In this document: piece by piece, positions 47,301 to 59,738 of the stretch | How the letters are laid out: the number at the start of each line of letters is the position of its first letter | Numbering within the stretch: position 1 is the stretch's first letter | Assembly: GCA_947561395.2 (NCBI GenBank) | Contig: OX387183.1 | Location: 36,568,853-36,632,852, forward strand | Reading direction: 5' to 3' | Source of the DNA: Buxus sempervirens | Lineage: Eukaryota > Streptophyta > Magnoliopsida > Buxales > Buxaceae | Length of the DNA stretch: 64,000 bases | The notes under the pieces: model-generated | Database searches by the model: none | What the model was told of the DNA's origin: nothing | The model's input: only the letters and a program-made list of their open reading frames with translations | Made by a program: the position numbers and the translations under genes

Positions 47301-50300
47301 GTCCAAAATGCAAATCACATTCTACAGAGCTGAAAATTTGAAGGAAAGCTTACAATACTCATATCTGACGTTTCAATTGCATATTTTATCATTTAGGGAT
47401 GTTCATAATTTTTCTATTATTTCAATAGTTTACATATTTTTTGAATTTTGTGTCAACTGGGTAAATGACTAGGTGATGCTGACCATCGGTGTCTCCAAAG
47501 ATACGAAGGCCAGAATCTTCTTTCACATTTGTGTTGTATACTCTTTCTCAGCTTAGTTGGAATGGATTGTGTGATGGTGATGAGTATCTGCTCTTTATTT
47601 GATTAGTAGAGACTCCTTAATCTAGGGAATACATGGTATAATTTTTAATGGGATAATGTTCTATGCTATACCTTGATCTCTGTTGGGTGGAGGGTGGATA
47701 GACAGATATTTAAATGTAACCAGATTGTTCTTGGTTTGCCATAGATTCCATGATACGAGCAGTTGCTTCATGGTTTTTTATTCTTCTGGATTTTTAAGAC
47801 ATTACTGTGTTAGATTTGATCAGATGCAAGGTGACAATTGCCTTTCTATCCATTAGTTTTGACACGACACAAGTGGCATGGAGGTTTCCTAGGAGTGGTA
47901 CCAGTAATGGTATCTGTTGTAGGTAGTGTTTTAAAGGATGATTATTAGTGCATTTTTCACACTTTCTCTTGCTTGCTAGTACTAGAAGTATGAAGAATGT
48001 AGTGCCTTGTGCACCATTGATGGTTCTGTGGAGGAGGCTACAGCCCGGATAGTCGTTGATATTGGGGTGAAGGGGGGAGCCTTTGAACGTGATTATTTCT
48101 TGGATTACTTCCTCATTGGACTGGTTATGGATATTTGCTATTTTCTCAAACTAGTGACAATTTTGGCTTTAGATTTTAATATCTTGTTTTCCCACATTGC
48201 TAGGTCAGCAAATGAGATTTCAAATATTAACGGAGGTAGATGTTGAGAGGACATGACTTTTGTGGGTATCATGTCGGTTTAGATGCATTTGGTGCAGCAG
48301 TGATATTCCATAGTCATTCCATATTTTGCTTATGTTCCCTTTTATTTTGCTTTTTGCTTGCTTCCTTCTATAATAGTTTGTTTATTTGTTTTTCTTTGCC
48401 CCTAACGGGTCCTGATAAACTTTCATCATCTATCTATTTGATGCATCTTTATTGTTCATCTGAAAGAATCATGTTAAACAAATTGGAGAACCTCTACTAT
48501 AATTTATCCCGTAAAATATGATTTCTGTGACTAGTTTCCTTAATAATGCAATAATTAGATTTTAATTGAAAAGAGAAATGACTAACCAATGCCAAAGTTT
48601 TAATATCTTCAAATAAGAATAATAAAAAAGGATAATGCATTCACAATTTGTAATTTTGTTTACAAGTCAATACCTAAGGGATCAAATTACAAATCAAGGA
48701 TTGAAGTTATTAATCAAATGTCCAAATGGTTGGATTTCTAAATATCTAAAGACCAAGGTTTGAACTAGAAGTCGACAGTTGAGAGTGTCTAATTAAAATT
48801 AGATATGAAATAATACTGATGATATTTTGGTTATATTTTACTAGTCTATGAAGACAGTGCACGTCTCGGTTTCTTGAAGTTTTCTTATTATCTTTGCTTT
48901 TTTTTGAGTTATTAATGTTTATTTGTGTATCTTAAAATAGTTACTTAAGTTCCTTTCAAAATCCTTAATGCTTATAGTTTTCTCCAATTTTCTCCTAATT
49001 CGCAAAAAGATCTGCCAAAACAAAAAAAAAATTCCTCATGAGTTTCTTATAAGTGGCAAAATTACCAGGAAAATGAAATGTTAAAGCCTTGTTTGTGTAT
49101 GGTAGAAACATGAAGTTTCTCCCTTATGCTTTTGTCAATTGTTCATAAGGTCTGCAAATTATTCAATTTTCAGTGTAACTTGCATTAGAACTCTGCGGTT
49201 CATACTCACAAGGTTTAAACTATAAGTTCTGGATTGGGAATTGGCATAGGGTTTTATGGATAGGCTGACACATCACAGATAATGGTAATACAGTAGAAAA
49301 AAAATAGATGCTATTGTTACAGGTACTGACTGATACATTTACCAATAGGTTTAATTGGATACTCTTAAAAACCATTGCAATGTGGTTGAATGTTACTGAT
49401 TTTGTCCAATACTTGAAACCTTGCACACATTATAGATAATATGGCTCATTAAATCCTATACTATATATGAAATGAGAGAGCATCTTGTAAAGTGTGGCTA
49501 AGAAAAAGTTTTTTATCACAAAAATAACTTTATGTCCCTATCATAAATACAAGACAGATATTATTATTCAGAGGCAGTCATTAGTAGCATATCTCCTTAA
49601 AAGTGTGAATTATGTGTTTACTTAAGGGGTAAATTTCCACTAAATCTGGTTTCTGTCTTTAGGCAACTGGTCTTGTATTCAAATGCTTGCTTTTGAATTC
49701 AATATTTATAAATTTTTGATAAGATCTATTCGTAATCCATTCTTTCAGAAGAGAAAAATAGATTCAATTTATATTTGTAAAACTGATTCATAATTTATAA
49801 AAATTTTCAGTTATTTTATGTCGTTACTTAAGATAATAATGTAATCATTTTATTTTTTCCATTTAATATCCATGTGGAGTTACGAATGTGCCACCCTCTA
49901 GTTTTACGAGAAGTAAAGGTATAATGTAGCAAGGAAAATAAGGTAAGCAAAAGAAAAGATAGTACAACTCCCACCACAGTACCAACTACATTCCATTACT
50001 GGTGGATATTGTTTAAATTTTTTCTGTTTCCTTTTGTGGGTCCCTTTTTGTTCATATCAGTCATGTTGGCTTTACAGAGATATACTTCCTGTGCAACTCT
50101 TGTTTGGCTAACTTTTAAAATTCTGCAGATTTGGATATGATTATGTGGGTGGATATGAACGTGGGATGGGGGGAAGACCTGGATATTCTGATGAGAGGTT
50201 TCATGGTAGGCATATGAATCGCTCATTTGGTGGCTATCAAACTGGGATGTCAGGTGAGTTATCTATTAATCTTTGATTCAAATTTGAAAATAAATGTGAC

Positions 50301-53300
50301 GAGTCTGGGTCTCCATACAAGTTCTTGATTGTATATTACACTTGTGTTTTATCTTGTTAGCTTTAATATTATGGAAGCTGTGGTACACTTCATGTGGTGA
50401 AAAAATAATTGGTTTGTTGAAGTATGATCCAAGTTTCAGCCATCAGTGTTTTGAGCTTAAAACTTCAAGCTTTGTCGACTCCAGTTACATAAGGATTCAG
50501 CGTACAAGTCAATACTAGATTTTTATGCACAGACGTGCACATGTATATAAATATGTAGATGCACACGTTCAAACATACATGTGCACATTTATACACACAT
50601 GCATACGTAGATATGTGCGTGTATGCACGCTTATGTATTTAAGAATGATGATGCTGTTTCAGTAAGTTGATATGTGCACTTGCACGTTGCAAGGGGCATG
50701 GCTTGTATTTTTTTTTGTTTGGATCCTTAGCTTCTTCGAAGAATGTCATGTTCTCAATGATTAAGAGATTCGAGAACAGTCTAGCTGATATCTTAGCTAG
50801 AGAAGGAGTCATTGTATTCGGGCCCTTCCGTTGGGGAACTTTGTGAGTTTGCTAGAGTCCTTGTAGGAATTCTTTTGTAGGGTGTGTGTTGTTTATTGTA
50901 TGAGTTAAAGTTTCTGCTTTATGTTCTTTCTTTTTATTTTTTTATTTATAGATGTAGAAAAATATCATCTTTTATTTTGGTAAAACACCTTCCTCCCATG
51001 CTTCTAGTCAAAATTAAACAATCAGCTTCTCAGATGAATCAATATTCTTAAGAAACTTGTTGACCAAGATATCTATAATATGATTCCCCACAACAGCAAA
51101 CCAATGATATTTAAATAGAACTAGCAGAACATGACCTTAATAGGGCAATGGCTAAACTGTCATTGAAGGTTTGGCAAAGATGAAAGATACAAAATTTTCT
51201 GATCTGAAACCCATCCAGCCATTGAAATATGGCCTTGGTTTATATTCAAACATAGAGAGTTGAAAACACTAGCCAACTGAAGTTGTTGCTTTCTGTGTGC
51301 ACATTTGAAGTAATTCTTGTGAATAGATGATGTAGTTTACTGTTGTAAGAGTAATGTGAAAGGGGTATGGGGGTTCAAATTATCAGTTGTCTTTTTTAGT
51401 ATTTAGTGGACAATTTTTCTGAGTTTCCTCTTATAGGCTACCTCTGTGTACAAATAATCTGCATGGTTTCACCCTAACTATACTAAACAATAAAAATATA
51501 TCAGTTGCCAATAAATGATTAATGACTTGGTTGCTTGCTGCACGCTCTTTGTTCATCAATGAACAGTAACATGAATCAGATGAACTTCAGCATGGTGCAA
51601 GTTGAAGTTTCTGAACAATAAAGAATAAAGCAAGGATGCCAGAATCAAACAATGGCAGAGAAGGTGGAGAGGATGAGTGCTGAACTGCTGCATCTGGCGA
51701 GTTATGGTGTGAATGTTTGGTTAGTTTTGTGCAGCTGGTTACAACTCTTAGTAAATCCCAAATGCCCCTCGGGATTCTGCTCCCAACCTTCTAAATGCAT
51801 TTTTTTCGGATTGATTCACACAAACTTTTGGTCACTGCTCATCCAGTTGTTGTCATAGGCATCATCTCTCCAATGATTTTTCCTAGCTTACACCATCATA
51901 TTAACCATAATCTGGCAAAATCCGAATTTATATCCTTTATCCATTTTTAACTTCACCAAAAAACAGCCCTTACATCAGTGAGGACTTCTTCAATACCAAT
52001 ATTCTTATGAGCTAACCTATACCACCATCACAACAACTGCCACAATATCCACAACCAAATCTGTTTGAAACCTCATTAAAATCGTATTTAAATGTAGCTG
52101 TGTCAAAAGTACAGTTGAGTCCTTGTTTGCAAAAATTGTAAAGTCAGATAATTTGTTCATGAAATAACTCATTATAGGGCCATGTAAGAAAGGTACAAGA
52201 TCTTATACGATGGTTGAGGCTAGTGTTTGACATCGAGGAGAAAACTTTTGAACCTGAGGATGATGATGTTTAAAGCATTAAAAATATATGGGCAATTGTA
52301 TGAAGGAAGACCAAGTTCTTTATTGTTAGCATACAGGCTATAATGTGGACTGCACAATGTTGTCAAGATACTGGTAAATATCCTCTGTTTGGGAAGAAGG
52401 GGATGGGGAAGAAGTCTTCAATTGCAGATGCCAAAATCACTTGGGACGGGGGCATGGGGGTTGGATTCCCAAGGATATTTGTCTTCTTGGGTGAAGAGAG
52501 AGTTTACAGAATATTTATATGTGAGGAGAGGGGTAAATTGAAATGGGGGAACTTCTTGAACATCAAGCTACCAAAGTGGACTAAGAGTGTGAATATCAGC
52601 ACGCCCATCCAACCTGAGAATTTGGGAAGTAATATTCATGGTAAAAAAGGGTTAACTATAGTTAAAGTGGGTAATATGCTGAGATTTGTTTTAGAGTATA
52701 ATGGTACTAGACCCCAGGATATATGAGAACAGGCCTTACAGTTTCTCTTTGGAAGATGATGCAATGCTGTGGCCAAATTTTAGCAAGGAGATGATTGAAT
52801 CTTTATGTTGGAATATGGATGGTGCTCTTTCTGATTTCTGGGAAGCAGGAATTAATATTTAGGACAATTAAAATTTAATGATTGAAAGAATCAACTGAAA
52901 TTAGTCAATCTATTTGAGACATAGTAAAAAAATTGATCTTGGATAGGTATTCAGAGATACAACCGAAATCCTCAATTAGTTTGAATCATCAGGTAACATG
53001 ATCCATACTACTGGTTTACTACCGAAACTTTGGTCCATGCTATTGTTTGAAATTGTGGTTAGGGATTGATGGAGACTGGGGAAGAAAAACTCAAGATAAT
53101 TTATCATTTACAGAAATCCTTGTTTGGCAAACAAACCCTCAGCAGATTTTGGTTACTGTGGAGATGTTGATTCAAGATGTTTATTTTTTTCATTGGCACA
53201 GCTTGTGTTATGTTTGAAGTTGTAGACTTGCAGGTTGAAGCAGTGTATCACAAAAAAGGGGGCAGAACTTTTGACTAGAAATTTTTGGGATTTTAATTTA

Positions 53301-56300
53301 GGATTTTTTTTTTCACTATACTAATAACTGAAAACATTAAAAAGGATAATGATGTTTGACCAATTATTCATAGATAGGCACATTTTGTTTTGTATGCTTT
53401 TCCTTATTTACATAAGTACAAGTAGACGGTTTTTCGACTAAAAACTATAATTGTTTGTTAAGTCTCAAGTACATGGAAAAGGAATTTAAACATGTGAGCA
53501 ACAATTGTACTCTTGATTGGCAATACTCCCATATTGTGTACTAATTTCTATCAGGCAAAATTTATAACTTTGCTCATTAGGGGATCCCTTGGCCAAGTTT
53601 TGCTTTATTTGAGATATTCCACATTATTGTTTATAAATTGAACAAAAGCAGTAAACTACCTCCTCCTTATTTCTATAATTTATAATTGATCATACCCTTA
53701 AGCAATGTTGGCTTACCTTAGGATGCTTTGTATCTTTCATCTCGATTCAAGAACACAATATAAAGTATGGTAGTAGACAAGTAATGATCAAATGAGTATA
53801 TAAGAAAACAGTGTTTTTGAAACTTTTTACCTATTTTTATTTTTTTTAAGAAGGCATTTTTCATCTACAAACACATAATATGACCTAATATATGGTTTTT
53901 TTATTGCAGATCTATTATTTGTATTTTGTTATGTTATATATGTATTAAAAAAAAAAAAAACTGTGTACATCAAATGAGTGTATCAGAAGGCTATTTACTG
54001 CAATGGTAAGGTTTGCTCCATTGCGACTTAAAAGTCATGGATTTGAGTCACAGGAAACAGCATCCCCGCTAGCAGGGGTAAGATTGCATCAGACCCTCTC
54101 CAGACACTACGTAGTGGTAGGAGCCTCATGCGCTGGGCTAGCCCATATATATTTATAAAAAACTGTTTAAATAAATATATGAATCTCTATTTGGTATAAG
54201 GTAGATAAAATTGGTCTCCATTTTATGGAATTTAGTATGAATTTTAACCAAATTGAAGGCCCCATTTTTGTTAATATGTTGTTAGTTAATTATAAAAATA
54301 TTCAAAAAAGTTATTTTAATTAACACACAAGATTGGCTTTTCATCTGGCATGTATAATTAGTCTATGGCTTCATATATACACATTTAAGTTGAAAACCTA
54401 TAATTTGGTTTTCTTTTTTTTTCTTTTTTTACATTTTTTAAGAATAATTAAATTCTTTATGAGATCTTACAAATCCTTCATGCAAATAAGTTGGCTTGTA
54501 TTTAATCTTCATTTGATGCTAAATAAACCAAAAAAAAATAAAAATTGCAAGTTGAATGATCTAATAGGGTTTGGTTTCTTTTTGTCAAAAAGAGGCATAT
54601 TTTTTATGCTTCTCTTATGATAAATGTAGAACACTGTTTCAAGGGAATTATATTCATGACATTTATCTATAAATATATTGTAAAATCAGATTGCCCATTT
54701 GATTTGTATCAACTGTCAATATAATAAAAAAACAAGCAAAATGCAATGCCTGATCTTTACTAATTCGGGCCGGCATCAAGATTCTTGTTTCTTCATCTCA
54801 ATCTTTCAAATCTCTATCTTCAGTTGAATTATGGGTATCCAAATCTTTTCTGATTAGATCCTTCAATAAATATTCCTTCATGCCTTCTCTGGTTTACACA
54901 TTACATATGCAAACCATCTCACCGTAATTACTTTAGCCTATGTCCTTATTTGGGCAACACCTAACCACTATCAAATATGTTCATTCCTTAGCTTAAATTT
55001 CCTAGTCTTCTCGTATGTCCAATCTCAATTTCTGCATCTTAGGAAAGCTCATCTTATGCATACATTGCTTCTTTGTTGCCCAACGTTATGATTCATATAC
55101 CATAATAGGCTAATGACTGGAGGTTAAAATTTGCCTCTTTAGTTTGAGTGTGACATGTCAATCAATCAACACTGTAGAAATGCCTCTCTACTTGAGTAAT
55201 CTAACTCGAATTTTTTGTGCGACATCCTCATTGATACCTCCTCATTTTAGATAAATGATACAGTATAACAAAATTGATTGCTTTCAGGAATCTCTTGTTC
55301 TCAGTTCTTATTGTTGTATTGCCTTTTTTAATTATCTGTACCTTCATTCCACTTACTAATTCTATAAGTTAAATACGAATTCCCGGTGTAATGATATTTC
55401 CACATCCCACCCTTATTTACATAACAATTACCACTGTGTCCCATGCCGTAACACTTCCCTAATCCCTTAAACTTTTTGGTAGAAGCTAGCCAGGCTGTCA
55501 CCATGGCAGTGATGGAATCAATGATTTCTGAAACTGCTGTGGTTGTATCTTCAAATATACAAATGTTCTTTGGTCTCCAGAATAACCATAGTATGACATA
55601 AAAAGTAGCATGACACATTCTTCTTCCCCTCTTACCCAGAAGGGAGAATCTGTAACTGATAGTGACATATAGGTTCTTTGGGAAGACCCAACTGACCCCG
55701 ATCAATTGTAGGATAATCATCCAAATATGTCTGGTATAATAAGAATGAATCATGATATGGTCCATGGTTTCGCCCTCCTTCAAACACAAAGAACAAGCAG
55801 TTGGTGAGAGCAACCAAAATTTCCTCTTCTGCTGTAGAACATTGTGGCTATTGATTCTACCAAGGAAGGCAGTCCATGAGAAAGCCTTGACCTTGGGAGG
55901 TGCTGGGGCTTTCTAAAGGAAAGAGATCACGATGGCATAACAACTTAGAAGTATCTCTTCAATTAAGCTGTCAAGCCTTTACTCTGTACAACACTGTCTT
56001 CAGTATGACTTTACTTCTAATTGGAATAATTCAATTCTTAGAATTTATTGGTTTTCAATTCTAACCAGGATTAACACTGTTCTTACATGTAATAATGTTG
56101 CATTCCATGTACTTGTTGCTTCAACTTATTTTGAAATATTTTGATTGCAGGGTATCCTTTGTAGTTATAATTTTCACATTTACTCTAGTTTGGTTACCAA
56201 CACGATATTTTTTTTTTTTGGAAATTAAGAAAGTATATATTCACAAAAGAGAGGTAAATACAAGATTAACAAGGACCTGGTCACCTGAAGAGGTTAAACC

Positions 56301-59300
56301 ACGATCATAAACATATGTTCATGACATAGCCTCTACAGACAGAAGCTATGATTTTCAAAAAACAAATTTCCATTTTAATCTCCAATTGCCAATGATATCC
56401 TTGTTGATCACCGTGTCCTTAACCACATAGTCCTTGCAAGAGCATTTCTCTTGAACATCTGCAATTATATGATTGAGTAGCACAGAATGACGCAAGTAAC
56501 TATTCTTAAACACTCTCCTATTTCTCTCTGCCCAAATGTGGTACACCGCAGCTCCCAAGCTTAGTTTTGCAATCATCTTGATTGGGGAAGAACCTGAGAA
56601 TTTCCTTTGTGCCCATTCCACAACATCCCCCCACTTAAATCTTGACGTGTGTAAGCAATTAAACTTGAGCAAAGTACACCATATGGCCTTACTATACTGA
56701 TAGTCGAAGAAGACGTGGTCTTGGTTCTCTACATTTGCTCTACAAAAAACGCAGCTTCTGTGTTGAATAATTCCCCATGCAAATAATTTATCTCTCTCGT
56801 TAGCATCTTGTTGTTCATTGCCATCCAAAGGATGAAGGTGTGCCTGGGAATACAGGTGGAGAACCAAACAAGATTCTGCCATGCAACCGGAGGTCGATCA
56901 ACATCAAGAATTTTATAGGCTGACTTAATATTAAACTCACCAGAAGAGGAGGGAGTCCAATTAGTAGAATCATCTATGTTGCTGTCCAACTGGGGCAACT
57001 CATGTAATTTGCTCCATATCTCCAGATCAATTGAAGCAGCTGCTGGCTCATCCCACTGTCCATCAGCAATGAGTTTGTCAACACAATCCTTGGCTTCGAA
57101 ACCAGAGTCAGAGATAATACTTGCACCATACTTTGCAATGAGAGACCCTACCGGGTGCCAATTATCAAACCATATAGAGGTATCCCTACCATTGAAAACT
57201 CTCTTCTTAATATGAGGGAATGCTCTCGGCCTTAGTTTCAAAATCTTTCTCCACGCCCATGTTCCCCCACTTGGGATGTTTAAAGACTAAAAATTTCGGT
57301 CATTAATTAGATAAGTTTGTATCCATAGGACCCACAAACTTTGATGCTTGATGCTGATTAACCACACGTACCTGAGAATGGCACTTGTATTCCACAATTG
57401 TAAATTCAAGCAACCAAGCCCTCCTTCTTGTTTAGGTGAACACACCCTTTCCCAACAAATGGGGACTATCTTCTTAGCATTTAGTTCAGGTCCTGACCAT
57501 AAGAACCTCCTACAGATTTTTTCAAGCTCCCCAATCACTTTCTTTGGTAGCAAGAAGATTGACATCCAATGCACATTGATGGAGAAAAGTACTGATTTCA
57601 CTAGCACCATTCTTCCGGCATAAGATAAGCATCTTCCTTTCCACGACTGTGCCTTAGCTTTGATTTGCTGAATTAATGGGTCACAATCCTTGAAGGATAA
57701 CTTACTTGACAAGAGAGGCAGACTGAGGTATTTTATTGGCAAGGAACCCATAGCAAAACCAGTAAGCTGACCAATTTCTTCCTTGACCTGCTCCTGCAAA
57801 CCTGAAAGAAGCATTACAATTTTCTCTTTATTAGCCTGGAGACTAGCTACTTGATAGAAGCTTTCGAACGACTGCATCAAGCATGCAACAGAATTCTGAT
57901 CCCCATGTGAGAACAAGAAGACGTCGTCAGCAAAACAAAGTGCTTTAATACCAAGCCTCTCACATCTATGATGATGCCAGAATCGCATTCTTGTGTTTTG
58001 TTCCAATATCATATTAAAGGTTTCCATGACGAGAACAAAGAGATAAGGAAAGATTGGGTCACCCTGCCTAATGCCTTTTGAACTTTGGAAGAAGTTGACC
58101 ATATTTCCGTTTATCATCAATGAGAAGGATGGGGTAGTAACACACTCCATGATCCACTTTATGAACCTGATTGGGAATTCCATACCTTTAAGAGTTTCAG
58201 CTATGCATCTCCATGAGACAGTGTCAAAAGCCTTACGCAGATCCACTTTGAGTGCACACTTTGGGTGTAAGCTTCGGAGATGGTACTTATGCAGAAGCTC
58301 ATGAGAGAGTAATATGTTATCAGCAATTCTTCTACCTGGAATGAAAGCGGACTGGTAGTCTCCAATCAGATCAAATATCACCTTCTTCATCCTATTCGCC
58401 AATATTTTCGATATGCACTTGTGTAGGGTGTTAACACAAGAGATAGGCCTAAAGTCACTCACCTTATCTGGGTTTCTTCTCTTAGGAATTAATGTAATAC
58501 ATGTGTTATTTAACTGTCTGAGCATTCTACTTGACTTGAAGAAAGTACTGCTTGCTTCCAATACATCCTCCCCCACCACATGCCATGCCTTTTTAAAGAA
58601 GATTGGAGGGAAGCCATCAGGGCCTGGGGCTTTGTTTTCCTTCAGAGCAAACAATGTTTCTTTGATCTCTTCATGAGATACATCTCTTTCTAGGTCATGG
58701 AGTTGCTGAACACCAAGTTTCCTTGTATATTGTGGCATTTGAGTTCCATGCTATGGTTGTATCCCTCCCAATAATTGTTTATAATAAGATACAAACATGT
58801 TCTGAATTTGAGTTTGATTCTCGACCTTAGTTCCTTCCTCTGAGAAGAGGCTTAGGATGCGATTGTTTGCCCTCCTTGCCATTAGCGTGTTGTGAAAGAA
58901 CTTCGTGTTGAGGTCGCCTTCCTTGAGCCACTGCACTCTAGATTTCTGTTTAAAATGGGCTTCATCTCTAAGACACTGCATTAAGTTAAACCGCAACTCA
59001 TTCTCCTTGACTTGCAACTGAATATCAAAAGGATTGCCTTGCAATTCGGATTGGCATCTGTCGAGATCAGTCCTAAGGGCCTGAGTTTTAGCTGCCAAAT
59101 TGTCAAGACCTTTCACTTTGGACCAAACCTTAAGCTTCTCTGACTAACTTCAATTTTTTAACCACCCTGAACATGGGCGACCTGATTACCTGAGTTTCCC
59201 ACCCTCAACACGATATTGTGAATGCACCTCCTTGAATATGTTATTGATTTATTTATAGTCAATGAAAATTTTAATGGCTTTTTGTTACAACACCTGCGGC

Positions 59301-59738
59301 CATGCCCCCATTCTCCTCCACCGTCACCCTTAATGAAAAAAACCAAAAAAAAAGAACAACAGTAAATTAAAAAAAATAAAATAAAATAAAGAAAAACACA
59401 CAACAATCCCCCTAGCAAGACACTGATACACATGTAAACCTATAATTTTTTTTTTTTTAACACATTGGTGTCACTTTCAGTTAGTCTAGTAGGTGCTTGA
59501 CCATTAAAGCCCTGGTGCATTATTGTTCCTGATCAAATTTTACTTTAAAAACAACCTATAAGTGTTGTGTAGCATATATTTTGCTATCATTTATTAGAGA
59601 TCTCACCTTTTGGCTAGCAATTTTTATTGTTCGATAATTCTTCGTCCACTAAAACATATTGGATTGCATCCGTTTTGCAGAATTGGATCCAAGTCGTGGT
59701 GTCTTTGGTGATGCACCAAACACAGGCAGTATACAAAG
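44316..59738 (+). CDS. SE: SERRATE (ARS2 homologue), N-terminal exons 1-3, continues past the window
   Basis: Exons 44316-44740, 50129-50253 and 59681-59738 keep phase through GT-AG introns and give 202 full codons. Exon 1 starts MAEVMNMPVESLDRRRDRQ, then has a polyproline run (PLPPPPPSLPG) and Arg/Ser/Asp-rich stretches up to SPRGGFGPDDRR. Exon 2 gives FGYDYVGGYERGMGGRPGY, and exon 3 gives DPSRGVFGDAPNTGSIQ. This is the disordered N-terminus of plant SERRATE. The conserved core and C2H2 zinc finger must lie beyond 64000, as plant SE is about 700 aa. SERRATE is a nuclear partner of DICER-LIKE1 and HYL1 in pri-miRNA processing and also acts in splicing. I found no lesion. The introns are very long and full of transposons; intron 2 holds an antisense L1. 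Confidence 0.9.
45447..45790. mobile_element. Possible MITE in SERRATE intron 1
   Basis: The left end 'ggccctattttgtattcagg' and the reverse complement of the right end (GTCTGCATTTGTTTTGAAC) are weakly similar. The interior has 'gaaaatattttctgtgg' and a CCA-rich microsatellite (45515-45590). No target duplication was identified. Confidence 0.35.
46436..46767. mobile_element. MITE in SERRATE intron 1
   Basis: The ends GCTTCCATTGGATTTGC and, reverse-complemented, GGCTCCATTTGGTATTGC form imperfect terminal inverted repeats, flanked by TAT on both sides. The interior is A-rich with repeated 'aaaagcaaaaa'/'tttttgctt' inverted motifs. It has no coding capacity. Confidence 0.55.
46768..49453. other. 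SERRATE intron 1 middle part, nothing recognised
   Basis: T-rich intronic sequence. Several open frames of 60-96 codons show no domain and are poor in coding signal. I call no feature. Confidence 0.4.
49454..49901 (+). mobile_element. Possible diverged Helitron in SERRATE intron 1
   Basis: TCCTATACTATATATGAAATGAGAG, preceded by A, resembles the family's 5' end, and CTAG|T closes at 49898-49902. The expected 3' hairpin is weak, so the call is tentative. Confidence 0.35.
50525..50640. repeat. Alternating purine-pyrimidine tract in SERRATE intron 2
   Basis: Degenerate runs of CACATGTATA, GTGCACA and TGCGTGTATGCACG, in which purines and pyrimidines largely alternate. Such tracts can adopt left-handed DNA; that is inference here. 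Confidence 0.6.
51000..53980. other. SERRATE intron 2, no firm feature
   Basis: AT-rich. The best open frame (52343-52726, 127 codons) contains RVYRIFICEERGKLKWGNF, vaguely like LINE-associated plant ORF1 text, but it has no clear domain and is not called as a gene. Confidence 0.35.
53985..54145 (+). mobile_element. tRNA-derived SINE (Au-like) in SERRATE intron 2
   Basis: It has a pol III A-box-like region (GGTAAGGTTTGCTCCATTG, 54005) and a B-box-like GGATTTGAGTC (54039). Then follow 'ggaaacagc', 'aggggtaagattgcatcaga', 'ccctctccagacac' and 'ggagcctcatgcgctgggc', the typical word order of plant Au SINEs. The ends are not sharply defined. Confidence 0.75.
54770..55115 (-). mobile_element. RTE-clade LINE, 3' end of reverse transcriptase, decayed
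   Basis: Read on the minus strand with frameshifts, the pieces follow the C-terminal order of plant RTE reverse transcriptases: an LLYG-CW-like start, KMSFPKMQKLRLDIRE, KLRNEHI, VRWFAYVMCKPEK (compare the family's RLRWFGHVQRRP) and LIRKDLDTHNSTEDRDLK. Many stops and shifts show it is old. It is antisense to SERRATE. Confidence 0.65.
55328..55915 (-). mobile_element. L1-type LINE 3' fragment with zf-RVT region
   Basis: The minus-strand frame reads PPKVKAFSWTAFLGRINSHN (about 55900), then a short shift, CSLCLKEGETMDHIMIH with the paired Cys and His of the zf-RVT domain found after plant L1 reverse transcriptases, then KNLYVTISYRFSLLGKRGRR. Upstream reverse transcriptase is absent, so it is 5' truncated. 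Target duplication not found. Confidence 0.7.
56210..59205 (-). mobile_element. 5'-truncated L1-type LINE antisense in SERRATE intron 2, with 12-bp duplication
   Basis: The 12-bp direct repeat CAACACGATATT flanks it at 56198-56209 and 59206-59217. On the minus strand the element ends in a poly-A tail (T run at about 56209-56219) at the low-coordinate side, as target-primed reverse transcription predicts. It lacks the endonuclease domain and ORF1, so it is 5' truncated to about 3.0 kb. Confidence 0.95.
56355..59116 (-). pseudogene. LINE reverse transcriptase, zf-RVT pseudogene
   Basis: One frame runs from 59116 to about 56790 with single stops near 58748 and at 57287-57289, then a frameshift into a second frame to 56355. 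Landmarks are QWLKEGDLNTKFFH, ENKAPGPDGFPPIFFKK, NTCITLIPKRRNPDKVSDFR, DYQSAFIPGRRIADNILL, KVDLRKAFDTVSW, SSKGIRQGDPIFPYLF, the catalytic FADDVFLF (FADD at 57923-57934), and zf-RVT text VFCRANVENQDHVFFDY. These are plant L1 reverse transcriptase motifs in order. With only two stops and one shift it is fairly young, but without the endonuclease and with these lesions it cannot be active. Confidence 0.95.

Noticed and set aside
48007..48246. 79-codon frame with a faint RNase H-like ending (FSHIARSANEI)
   Set aside because: The match is only a few residues long and no neighbouring LINE motifs were found in either direction.
52343..52726. 127-codon frame in SERRATE intron 2 as a gene
   Set aside because: Weak resemblance to LINE ORF1-like text only; no clear domain, no upstream promoter and intronic position.
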